Source of the DNA: an uncultured Atopobium sp.
Lineage (GTDB): Bacteria > Actinomycetota > Coriobacteriia > Coriobacteriales > Atopobiaceae
Length of the DNA stretch: 14,251 nt
Assembly: GCA_946647055.1 (NCBI GenBank)
Contig: CAMPCT010000034.1
Location: 1 to 14,251 of the forward strand
Reading direction: 5' to 3'
In this document: positions 7,280 to 13,227 of the stretch, one piece after another
How the letters are laid out: every line of letters starts with the position of its first letter
Numbering within the stretch: the first letter of the stretch is position 1
Notes under the pieces: generated by a model
What the model was told of the DNA's origin: nothing
What the model saw: the letters and a program-made list of their open reading frames with translations, nothing else
The model's database searches: none
Made by a program: the position numbers and the translations under genes

Positions 7280-7341
7280 CGAGAGGGGGGCACTCCCTCC
7301 CCCACGCAGCGCCATTTGTCCCCTCGCAGTTTACCTATGGC

Positions 7342-7389
7342 CTTCTCGTAGCGCGTATCGTCCCTCTCGTACGCAGGCAACGCGAGAAG
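7342..7389 (+). promoter_or_regulatory. Leader stem-loop able to hide the vWA gene's ribosome binding site
   Basis: CTTCTCG (7342-7348) is a perfect complement of CGAGAAG (7383-7389), which contains the start of the GAGAAGGGA ribosome binding site of the next gene. A nested GCGTA (7353-7357)/TACGC (7370-7374) stem would close the loop. If transcription starts upstream of 7342, the fold would occlude translation. It may be fortuitous in GC-rich DNA. Confidence 0.35.
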
Positions 7390-7398
7390 GGACACACC

Positions 7399-8043
7399 AT
7401 GGGCAACAACATCACCGAGCTCGTCTTCATCATCGACCGCAGCGGATCCATGGCCGGGATGGAGGACGACACCATCGGCGGCTTCAACTCCGTCCTCGAG
7501 AAGAACCGCGGTACGGAGGGCACGGCATTCGTGACCACCGTGCTCTTCGATCACGAGCAGCTCACGCTCCACGACCGCATCGACATCCGCGAGGTCGAGC
7601 CGCTCACGCGCGACGACTACCAGGTGCGTGGCTGCACGGCCCTGCTCGATGCCGTCGGCGACACCGTCAAGCACATCCGTCGCGTCCAGCGCTACATGCC
7701 CAAGGGCCACAAGCCCGACCACACCATCGTCGCCATCATCACCGACGGCATGGAGAACGCCAGCAGGAAGTACCGCTATCCCGAGGTCAAGCACATGATC
7801 GAGAAGGCCCAGGGGAAGGGTTGGGAGTTCCTCTTCCTTGGTGCGAACATCGACGCCGCCGCCGAGGCCGGACGCATCGGCATCCGGAGGGAGCGTGCCG
7901 CCCGCTATGTCAATGACAAGGTCGGCGCACCGCTTGCCTATGAGGCGGTCGCATGCGCGAGCGTCGCCTTCCGCGAGGGAGGCTCCATCGACGACGCCTG
8001 GGCCCGCAAGGTCAACGAGGACAACGCACGGCGCGGAAGGTAG
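7399..8043 (+). CDS. von Willebrand factor A (vWA) domain protein
   Basis: A 214-aa protein that is almost entirely one vWA domain. The metal-ion-dependent adhesion site is complete: D13-R-S15-G-S17 after the LVFIID strand, T80 in GCTALLDAV and D116 in IITDGMEN. Binding of a divalent cation and of a partner protein is therefore expected. There is no signal peptide or membrane segment, so it is cytoplasmic, like TerY-type and MoxR-associated vWA proteins. The C-terminal quarter (FLFLGANIDAAAEAGRIGI, then a KVNEDNARRGR tail) is typical of small stand-alone vWA proteins. The ATG at 7399 has GAAGGGA seven bases upstream. It follows the helix-turn-helix gene by 119 bp on the same strand. No MoxR ATPase or kinase is nearby. 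Function unknown; a stress-linked partner-recruiting role is inference. Confidence 0.9.
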   Translation: MGNNITELVFIIDRSGSMAGMEDDTIGGFNSVLEKNRGTEGTAFVTTVLFDHEQLTLHDRIDIREVEPLTRDDYQVRGCTALLDAVGDTVKHIRRVQRYMPKGHKPDHTIVAIITDGMENASRKYRYPEVKHMIEKAQGKGWEFLFLGANIDAAAEAGRIGIRRERAARYVNDKVGAPLAYEAVACASVAFREGGSIDDAWARKVNEDNARRGR

Positions 8044-8079
8044 CGCCGCGCAGCAGGAGTGCAAAACAAGGCTGTTTGA

Positions 8080-8349
8080 CTAGCGCACGGCGTATCCGGG
8101 GACGAGGTCGAGCACGTGGACCTCGTCCCCTACGAATGCATAGATGACGAGGTAGGGGCCGATGACCAGCTTTCGGGCATCGACACCATAGCGGTCCTCC
8201 AAAGCGGGTCTCTTGATCGGCGAGCCCATCTCGGGAAAGGTCTCGAGGAGATGCAAGGACTTGTCGACCTTGTCCACGATAGCGTCTGACTCGACCTCAC
8301 ACAGCCTGCCAAGGAACTGGGCAGAGAGGATGACGTCAGCCTGTGGCAC
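8080..8349 (-). CDS. RelE/ParE-superfamily toxin
   Basis: An 89-aa protein. I chose GTG at 8349, preceded by GAGGGGAAAGC; the longer open frame upstream only mirrors the antitoxin gene in another frame. The pattern fits ParE/RelE: an N-terminal helical hairpin (QFLGRLCEVESDAIVDKVDKSL), a FPEMGSP turn, KLVIGPYLVIYAFVGDEVHVLDLV as the central beta strands, and a basic end. Family members either poison gyrase (ParE) or cut mRNA on the ribosome (RelE). The RelE catalytic residues are not obvious, so ParE-like is more likely, but this is not settled. It overlaps the upstream antitoxin gene by 14 bp, so the two are translationally coupled. It ends 36 bp from the convergent vWA gene. Confidence 0.8.
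   Translation of the reverse strand: MPQADVILSAQFLGRLCEVESDAIVDKVDKSLHLLETFPEMGSPIKRPALEDRYGVDARKLVIGPYLVIYAFVGDEVHVLDLVPGYAVR
8098..8130. repeat. Perfect 12-bp inverted repeat inside the toxin 3' end
   Basis: GGGGACGAGGTC (8098-8109) and GACCTCGTCCCC (8119-8130) are perfect complements around a 9-base loop containing CACGTG. It lies within the last codons of the toxin gene and 55 bp beyond the stop of the convergent vWA gene. It could act as a terminator stem for either side, though no T tract follows in either direction. Confidence 0.6.
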
Positions 8350-8629
8350 GCTTTCCCCTCTTTTCCCAGACTTGTGCCATGCCCTCCTCGAGGGTGGTGT
8401 ACCGCCCCTCCTCAAAGTCTCTGAGGCCGCGATCGATGCCTTCCGCTATGCGCTGCTCGAGCAGAGCCTCACGAATGCGACGCTGCACGTAGTCCTCAAA
8501 GAGTTCCTCGGTCGAAAAGATGTACATACCACGACCGTCAACGGTCAGGCGGACGATACTGTCCTTCGCGGCGGCGCGCACCGCAGCTGCATCCTTCTGC
8601 AAAGCGCTGATGGGAAAGATGGGTTCCAT
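8336..8629 (-). CDS. Phd/YefM-type antitoxin
   Basis: A 97-aa protein upstream of, and overlapping by 14 bp, the ParE-like toxin gene. The N-terminal part, MEPIFPISALQKDAAAVRAAAKDSIVRLTVDGRGMYIFSTEE taken in pieces, follows the Phd/YefM fold: a short strand, a helix, then a strand pair ending in a helix, used for dimerisation and DNA binding. The C-terminal half is charged and helical (RRIREALLEQRIAEGIDRGL) and includes DFEEGRYTTLEEGM, typical of the toxin-binding tail. I prefer ATG at 8629 over the one four codons upstream because GGAGG sits at the right distance from it and overlaps the earlier ATG. It is expected to neutralise the toxin and repress its own promoter at 8676-8704. Confidence 0.83.
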   Translation of the reverse strand: MEPIFPISALQKDAAAVRAAAKDSIVRLTVDGRGMYIFSTEELFEDYVQRRIREALLEQRIAEGIDRGLRDFEEGRYTTLEEGMAQVWEKRGKRATG

Positions 8630-8657
8630 AAGTACCTCCAACTATACAGATGTTCGT

Positions 8658-8675
8658 TAGAAGGTCTTATAGAAG
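8658..8675. repeat. Direct repeat TAGAAG, candidate antitoxin operator
   Basis: TAGAAG occurs at 8658-8663 and again at 8670-8675, 12 bp apart. The pair lies between the -10 box and the antitoxin start in an AT-rich island. An imperfect CTTAT/ATAAG inverted pair flanks the -10. This is where an autorepressing antitoxin would bind. Confidence 0.3.
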
Positions 8676-8704
8676 ATTATATATATGATAAGAACCTAGA
8701 GCAA
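8676..8704 (-). promoter_or_regulatory. Sigma-70 promoter of the Phd/ParE-like operon
   Basis: On the minus strand TTGCTC (8704-8699), exactly 17 bp, then consensus TATAAT (8681-8676). This is the best promoter match in the window. The -35 box is made of the final codons of the upstream DUF554 gene (its stop is 8698-8696), so the toxin-antitoxin promoter is embedded in its neighbour. Confidence 0.75.
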
Positions 8705-9412
8705 CCCAGCCATGGCCAGCAGCGGCGTGAGCACGATGGGCAGCAGGCAGGCGGGCAGGAAGTTTGCCACCTTGATGTCGGTGACGCCCAGCATGTTGAG
8801 TCCCAGGCCAAAGAGCAACAGCGAGCCCGTGGTCAGCATCTGGGTGATGATGGCGTCGGTGAGCACCGGTGCGATGGCCGCGGCACCAAGCGAGAGCAGC
8901 GCCTCGTAGGCAAAGACCACGATGCCCGAGAGCATGACGCCCGCGCCCATGGTGGTGGCCATGATCACGTTGATGATGAAGTCCATGAGCGACTTGGCAT
9001 AGAGCGTCGAGTGGTCGAGGACGAGACCGCTCTCGAGCGACCCGACGATGGCCATGGACCCAATGCAGATCACGAGCGTCGAGCTCACGAAGCCACGCGA
9101 GATGTTGGCAAAGGCGGGGTTGCCCGCAAAGAGGGACTCGGCGCGCGCCTGGATTGCGTCACCCAGGCGGCGGACGGCACCGTCGATGTCAACGATGTGG
9201 CCGATGGCCCCACCCAAGGTCATGGCCAAGGTGACGAGCAGCACGGAGCCGCCCGAGAACATACCCTGGATGCCCGTGAGGCAGATGCACAGGGCCATGC
9301 CCAGGAGCAGGAAGTCGCCCAGGTCCTTGCGCAGGCGCGTTCCCACGAGCATGCCCCCAAGACCGCCCAGCACGGCCGCGATACCGTTTACCAATGCCCC
9401 AAGAATGACCAT
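8696..9412 (-). CDS. DUF554 family membrane protein (YdfK/YqgA-like)
   Basis: A 238-aa very hydrophobic protein with about six or seven predicted membrane helices. The opening MVILGALVNGIAAVLGGLGGMLVG, the LLLGMALCICLTGIQGMFSG segment, FANISRGFVSSTLVICIGSMAIVGSLESG and the ending NMLGVTDIKVANFLPACLLP are the recognised landmarks of DUF554, with the internally repeated GxGGMLG-type turns of the family. The length matches (usually about 225-240). Function is not established; a transport role is often presumed. The start at 9412 is four bases after the stop of the deacylase gene, and its ribosome binding site (GGGGGTAGGA) lies in that gene's last codons, so the two are one operon. The toxin-antitoxin promoter begins inside its 3' end. 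Confidence 0.9.
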   Translation of the reverse strand: MVILGALVNGIAAVLGGLGGMLVGTRLRKDLGDFLLLGMALCICLTGIQGMFSGGSVLLVTLAMTLGGAIGHIVDIDGAVRRLGDAIQARAESLFAGNPAFANISRGFVSSTLVICIGSMAIVGSLESGLVLDHSTLYAKSLMDFIINVIMATTMGAGVMLSGIVVFAYEALLSLGAAAIAPVLTDAIITQMLTTGSLLLFGLGLNMLGVTDIKVANFLPACLLPIVLTPLLAMAGLL

Positions 9413-9416
9413 CGTC

Positions 9417-9944
9417 CTACCCCCTCGGTCCCGGCTCCGCGACGTCGGCAGCAGGTCCGGTCTCGCAGGTCGTGTCGCAGAAGACCACCGTGGCACCAAA
9501 GTCGCGCAGCAGCGGGGCGATGTCATCCATCTCGACGAACATCGTGGCGGTGTTCACCAGGGGGTGGCAGTCGAAGCGCTTGTGCTCGAGCTCCCTGCCA
9601 AAGACGACCACGACCTCATGCGACTCGTCGTTGAGGACGCCCAGCGGCGTGACCGATCCCTGGACGAGACCCAGCTTCTCCATGAGGAGCTCCTCGTTCG
9701 CGAACGAGAGCCGTTTGCAGCCCAGCTGCTTGTGCAGGCGCTTGAGGTCGATGGCGGTGTGCTCGTCGGTGGTTACCACGTAGAAGTGGCCGCGCTTGTC
9801 GGTGAGAAAGAGGTTCTTGGTTGGTATGGCGAGGCGCGGAACAAGCACATCGGCCTCCGCGACCGTCATGACCGCCTCATGGTGATAGACCTCGTACGGA
9901 ATGCCCCTCTCATCGAGGAGCTCGTACAGCCCTTCCTCTGTCAT
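9417..9944 (-). CDS. Prolyl-tRNA editing deacylase (PrdX/ProX, YbaK-like)
   Basis: A 175-aa stand-alone editing enzyme that hydrolyses mischarged Ala- (or related) tRNA-Pro made by prolyl-tRNA synthetase. Family landmarks: YEVYHHEAVMTVAEA (18-32), the conserved lysine K43 in PTKNLFL, the GHFYVV strand, KRLSFANEELL, GSVTPLGVLND (96-106) and CHPLVNTATMFV (126-137). The usual length is 160-180 aa, so it is complete; the last 15 residues are a Pro/Gly/Ala tail. The ATG at 9944 has AAGGGA a few bases upstream. It begins an operon with the DUF554 gene, pointing away from the sugar isomerase genes across a shared 187-bp regulatory region. Alanine versus another amino acid as the editing substrate cannot be read from the sequence. 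Confidence 0.92.
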   Translation of the reverse strand: MTEEGLYELLDERGIPYEVYHHEAVMTVAEADVLVPRLAIPTKNLFLTDKRGHFYVVTTDEHTAIDLKRLHKQLGCKRLSFANEELLMEKLGLVQGSVTPLGVLNDESHEVVVVFGRELEHKRFDCHPLVNTATMFVEMDDIAPLLRDFGATVVFCDTTCETGPAADVAEPGPRG

Positions 9945-9974
9945 CCCTGTCCCTTCGTTCGTCTTAGAGAATCG

Positions 9975-9983
9975 ATGATAGCA
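9975..9983 (-). promoter_or_regulatory. Candidate extended -10 for the deacylase-DUF554 operon
   Basis: On the minus strand TGCTATCAT combines a TGn extension with a good TATCAT hexamer 31 bp upstream of the deacylase ATG. No clear -35 hexamer is visible at the proper spacing. Confidence 0.4.
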
Positions 9984-10030
9984 GGGCAGGGCAAGACCGA
10001 CCGCACAGCCACGGATTCACTACGTTTGCG

Positions 10031-10081
10031 TTGAAACATGTTTTTTCGTCATATCATAACGTTATATAACGTATCATACGT
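10031..10081 (+). promoter_or_regulatory. Promoter/operator region with overlapping ACGT palindromes
   Basis: An AT-rich island before the isomerase operon. ACGT cores lie at 10059-10062, 10069-10072 and 10078-10081, spaced 10 and 9 bp. They create a perfect 14-bp palindrome ACGTTATATAACGT (10059-10072), a perfect palindrome ACGTAT-C-ATACGT (10069-10081) and ATAACGTTAT (10056-10065). Upstream lies AAACATGTTT (10034-10043). TTGAAA (10031-10036) could be a -35, with TATCAT or TCATAA near 10052-10059 as the -10; TATATA (10063-10068) is an alternative -10. Either way the palindromes would overlap the polymerase site, as expected of a repressor operator. Confidence 0.55.
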
Positions 10082-10131
10082 TAGGTACGGCATCGCAGTG
10101 CCAGAGGACAACCCAAGGGGAGGGGAACGAC

Positions 10132-10968
10132 ATGGCAGGCTACATCAGGCGCGACCAAGTTGCAGGCATGAACATCCACTACCTGTACTACTCGCTCGAG
10201 TACTTCCTTGACACCCAGGCCGAGCTGGGCTTCGAATCCATCGAGCTGTGGGGCGGCGCCCCGCACTTCTACCTCACCCCCGAGTCCAACGAGGACGTCG
10301 CCGCAGTGAGGCGCAAGCTCGACGAACGCGGCCTCACGATTCGCTGCTTCACCCCCGAGAACTGCACCTACCAGTATCAGTTCGCGGCGCAGACGCCGCT
10401 GCTGTTCGAGAAGAGCCTCCAGTACTTCTCGCGCGGCCTCGAGGTCGCGGCCGAGCTGGGCAGCCCCCTCATGCAGTGCAACTCCGGATGGGGCTTCTGG
10501 AACGAGGACCGCGAGGAGGCGTGGAAGCGCAGCCGTGAGATGCTTCGCACGCTCTCCGAGCGCGCCGAGGAGTTGGGCGTCACCCTCGTCATGGAGTCGC
10601 TGCGCCGTGCCGAGAGCCAGCTCGTGAACACGCTCGCCGACGCCAAGCGCATGTTTGACGAGGTGGATCACCCCAACTTCAAGATCCTGCTCGACACGGT
10701 GCCCATGAGCATCGAGGGCGAGACCGTCCAGGACTGGTTTGACGTCTTTGGCGACAACATCCGCCACATGCACTTCGTCGACTGCAACCCCTACGGCCAC
10801 CTCGTCTGGGGTGACGGCGACCGCGACCTCGAGGCGTGGTGCAAGACGCTCGCCGACAACGGCTACAACGGCTTCCTGGGCCAGGAGATCACCGACGGCA
10901 AGTACTACGACGACCCACGCGAGGCCGACCGTCAGAACATGGAGCACTACAAGCGCGTCTTCGTCTAG
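10132..10968 (+). CDS. FrlC-like sugar isomerase/epimerase, first of a tandem pair
   Basis: A 278-aa TIM-barrel protein of the xylose isomerase-like/AP endonuclease 2 family. ELGFESIELWGGAPHFY (31-47) strongly recalls FrlC, the fructoselysine 3-epimerase, and FTPENCTYQYQF corresponds to its substrate loop. The four metal ligands of the ketose 3-epimerase group are present: E155 (LVMES), D188 (LLDTV), H214 (RHMHFVD) and E252 (GQEIT). It should bind one divalent metal and shift a ketose stereocentre or isomerise a sugar. The ATG at 10132 has AGGGGAGGGG upstream. There is no signal peptide. A homologous gene follows 34 bp later. The exact sugar is unknown; fructoselysine-like or rare ketose substrates are possible. 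No kinase or transporter is in the window. Confidence 0.85.
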   Translation: MAGYIRRDQVAGMNIHYLYYSLEYFLDTQAELGFESIELWGGAPHFYLTPESNEDVAAVRRKLDERGLTIRCFTPENCTYQYQFAAQTPLLFEKSLQYFSRGLEVAAELGSPLMQCNSGWGFWNEDREEAWKRSREMLRTLSERAEELGVTLVMESLRRAESQLVNTLADAKRMFDEVDHPNFKILLDTVPMSIEGETVQDWFDVFGDNIRHMHFVDCNPYGHLVWGDGDRDLEAWCKTLADNGYNGFLGQEITDGKYYDDPREADRQNMEHYKRVFV

Positions 10969-11001
10969 GCAGCACGAGGACACGGCACGAGAGGAGACAA
11001 C

Positions 11002-11898
11002 ATGGCAAAGCTCAAGAAGTCACAGCTCACGATGGGCAGCTTCCACTACGCGTTCTATCCCTTCGAGTTCTTCTGCGACTCCATGAAGAGGCTCGGCATC
11101 GACTCGGTCGAGGTCTCCGCCAACCGCGGTCACCTGTGGACCGCGGGGGACGGCGTCGAGAGGGCTGCCGAGATGCGCACGCAGCTCGAGGCCGCCGGCG
11201 TGAGTCGCGTCGCCTGCGTGTGCGCCGAGCAGAACGGCTTCCCCTACAACATCGCCGCCAAGGACGACGCTCGCAGGGCCGCCTCGGTCGCCTATATGTC
11301 CGATACCATCCGCTGCGCCGCCGCGCTGGGCAGCCCCATCGTACTGCTGTGCCCGGGCACGGGTTACCTCAACGAGAATCCCGCCGAGGGTCGCGCCCGC
11401 AGCCTCGACTCCGCCAAGCAGCTCGTCGAGGTCGCCGAGGAGTGCGGCGTGCGCCTGGCGCTCGAGACCCAGGCACTCGAGGAGTCCACGCACATGAACA
11501 ACGTCTGGCAGCAGCGTGGCTTCATCGACGACGTCAACAGCCCCTGGCTCGGCGGCATGATCGACACCGTGCAGCTTGCGATGTTCGACAAGTCGATCGA
11601 GGAGGACATCGACGTCCTGGGTGACAAGCTCTGGCACGTCCACCTGGGAGACACCACCCTCTTCGAGCTGGACCTCGCCGATCCGTCCATCGCGGCAATG
11701 TGGACGCCCGGCCACTCCAGCTATGGCCATGTCAACATCGGTGGCGGCGAGCTTCCGCTTGCCGAGGAGCTTGCAGCCCTGGGCGACGCCGGCTACGAGG
11801 GCGCCGTCTCCGTCGAGATTTGCGGCTGGGACTTCTTCCTCGAGCCCGAGCGCTTCGCACGCCAGGCCCTCGAGGTCATCGGCGACTGCTTCGAGTAA
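11002..11898 (+). CDS. FrlC-like sugar isomerase/epimerase, second of a tandem pair
   Basis: A 298-aa paralogue of the preceding gene, with the same TIM-barrel fold. The metal ligands read E155 (LALET), D188 (MIDTV), H214 (HVHLGD) and E272 (SVEICG); the first three have exactly the same residue numbers as in the neighbour. The loop AEQNGFPYNIA (75-85) matches FrlC's GYPYN loop more closely than the first gene does, while the WGG motif is replaced by SANRGH. A 20-residue insertion (about 222-246, ending in GHSSYGHVNIGGGE) accounts for the greater length. GAGAGGAGA precedes the ATG, and the gap to the first gene is 33 bp, so both come from one mRNA. They could form a heteromer, or act on successive or different sugars. 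The giant inverted repeat begins nine bases after its stop. Confidence 0.85.
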   Translation: MAKLKKSQLTMGSFHYAFYPFEFFCDSMKRLGIDSVEVSANRGHLWTAGDGVERAAEMRTQLEAAGVSRVACVCAEQNGFPYNIAAKDDARRAASVAYMSDTIRCAAALGSPIVLLCPGTGYLNENPAEGRARSLDSAKQLVEVAEECGVRLALETQALEESTHMNNVWQQRGFIDDVNSPWLGGMIDTVQLAMFDKSIEEDIDVLGDKLWHVHLGDTTLFELDLADPSIAAMWTPGHSSYGHVNIGGGELPLAEELAALGDAGYEGAVSVEICGWDFFLEPERFARQALEVIGDCFE

Positions 11899-11907
11899 CC
11901 GCATTGA

Positions 11908-12022
11908 ATGACGCATTGGGGACGTTTCCCTTTGCGTCTGACGCAAAGGGGACGGATGTCGTACCATGTGACGTCTGTCCCCTTTGCGTCAGACGCAAAG
12001 GGAAACGTCCCCAATGCGTCAT
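11908..12022. repeat. 115-bp nested giant inverted repeat (probable dispersed element)
   Basis: Arms 11908-11960 and 11970-12022 are 53 bases each and complementary except at two positions. On the plus-strand RNA both exceptions are G-U pairs, so the whole arm pairs, and the 9-base loop can add three more pairs. Each arm is itself a hairpin: CCCTTTGCGTC and GACGCAAAGGG around one base (11928-11950 and 11980-12002). It starts nine bases after the isomerase stop and ends just before the amidotransferase ribosome binding site. The arms encode no protein of their own. It is likely a REP/MITE-like dispersed sequence acting as terminator, mRNA shield or insertion scar. Confidence 0.9.
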
Positions 12023-12037
12023 CCGGGAGGAGGAGCC

Positions 12038-12811
12038 ATGTGCGAGATGTTCGCGGTCAGTGCGGCACGGCCCCTCGACCCCGTACCGTACTTGCAGGAG
12101 TTCTTCCCCGACAGCGTGTGGCACCCCCATGGCTGGGGCCTTGCCTGGCGCGAGGGTGACGAGGTCCGCCTTCACAAGGAACCCGTCATGGCGGCAGAGT
12201 CCGCCTTGCTCGAAGGCCTGCTGGAGACGGGCCTCATGTCCCCGCTGCTCATCGCACACATCCGCAATGCGACGCGCGGCGTCATGTCGTACGAGAACTG
12301 CCATCCCTTCGTCATGCGGGATGTCAGCGGGCGCACCTGGGTCGTCGCACACAACGGCACGATGCTCTCCGACGCCTTGATTGAACCCTTCCGAGCAGAT
12401 CAGAGAGGGACCACGGACAGCGAGCGCCTGGCACTCTTCCTCACGAACCGCATGAACGAGGCGATCGCTCAGAAGGGACGGCCGCTCGACTGTGACGAGC
12501 GATTCGCCGTGCTTGACGAGGCCATCGTGGAACTCGCCCCAGATAACAAGCTCAACCTCGTCATCGAAGACGGCGAGTGCCTCTACGCACACACGAACAC
12601 CGACCAGCCGACGCTCTACGAGTGGTGCGGTGATAACCTCGTGCTTCTTTGCACGCGCCCCTTGGACGTCAGGGGATGGGGTCCCGTCCCCAGCTGCCAG
12701 CTCATCGCCTACTGCAACGGATGCGTAGCCTCACGAGGCACCATGCACGGGTCTTCCTTCGACAACGACCTCTACCTGCGCATCATTTCGCAAGAGCGCT
12801 CCTCGCACTAA
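12038..12811 (+). CDS. Class II glutamine amidotransferase (YafJ-like)
   Basis: A 257-aa stand-alone class II glutamine amidotransferase (Ntn hydrolase) domain. Cys2, exposed as the N-terminal nucleophile once Met1 is removed, starts the MCEMFAVSA motif. Further landmarks are HGWGLAW (31-37), LIAHIRNATRG (71-81), ENCHPF (86-91), AHNGT (104-108) and TDSE (126-129), the usual glutamine-binding and oxyanion-hole elements. The layout and length fit E. coli YafJ and its relatives, which lack a synthase domain, so the ammonia acceptor is unknown. I chose ATG at 12038 because the nucleophile must be residue 2 and GGGAGGAGGA sits directly upstream; upstream in-frame codons come from the inverted repeat. 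The repeat probably isolates it from the isomerase operon. Its stop overlaps the stop of the convergent PIN toxin gene. Confidence 0.93.
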   Translation: MCEMFAVSAARPLDPVPYLQEFFPDSVWHPHGWGLAWREGDEVRLHKEPVMAAESALLEGLLETGLMSPLLIAHIRNATRGVMSYENCHPFVMRDVSGRTWVVAHNGTMLSDALIEPFRADQRGTTDSERLALFLTNRMNEAIAQKGRPLDCDERFAVLDEAIVELAPDNKLNLVIEDGECLYAHTNTDQPTLYEWCGDNLVLLCTRPLDVRGWGPVPSCQLIAYCNGCVASRGTMHGSSFDNDLYLRIISQERSSH

Positions 12812-13227
12812 CTCTCCTTGACAAGGTCGGCAATGTGGACGCAGTCGACGCCGTTCTGCTCACAGAGTTCGATGAGCCGACGGTCCTCGGTGAAGAGAGT
12901 TGCCCCAAGACGTCGGGCCAGCACGAAGTAGAAGACGTCATAGACGGAGTGGCCAAGTCTGCAAGCCTCTCCAAAGACTTCGGTCGCATACCCCTCGAAC
13001 CCATGAAACTCGTCTACGAGGGCAATGGCACTTCCCACGCGTCTCTTTGCGTCATCCTGGGTCATGAGGCCTGCTCGCACGTACTTCCACATCGCACTGC
13101 ACACCTCTGGATAGAGGAGGCTACTGCTGACGACCTTCTCGCCTTTGAGCATAAGCCCTCTGAGTGCCCGTCCCACCTCGTCGTCCAACACCATGGGAAT
13201 CACAGCGCTACAGTCCAAAACGACCAT
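12808..13227 (-). CDS. PIN-domain ribonuclease toxin (VapC family)
   Basis: A 139-aa PIN domain. The acidic residues that bind Mg/Mn are all present: D5 in VVLDCSAV, E41 in LLYPEVCSA, D97 in HSVYDVFYF and D115 in LFTEDRRL. VapC toxins are sequence-specific RNases that cut tRNA or rRNA; the target cannot be predicted. The ATG at 13227 has GGGAGGAG upstream and lies inside the last codons of the antitoxin gene (20-bp overlap), the usual antitoxin-first coupled order. Its stop TAG (12810-12808) overlaps the TAA of the convergent amidotransferase gene. The longer-than-minimal SAIALVDEFHGFEG loop is typical of the FitB/VapC group. The toxin is predicted to be active. Confidence 0.92.
   Translation of the reverse strand: MVVLDCSAVIPMVLDDEVGRALRGLMLKGEKVVSSSLLYPEVCSAMWKYVRAGLMTQDDAKRRVGSAIALVDEFHGFEGYATEVFGEACRLGHSVYDVFYFVLARRLGATLFTEDRRLIELCEQNGVDCVHIADLVKES

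Noticed and set aside
7283..7299. GAGGG/CCCTC hairpin after the helix-turn-helix gene as a terminator
   Set aside because: A five-pair stem in a G- and C-run with several alternative registers and no T tract; it could be chance.
11876..12592. Open frames on both strands running through the inverted repeat
   Set aside because: Their similar short peptides derive from the palindromic repeat itself; such translations are by-products of dispersed repeats.
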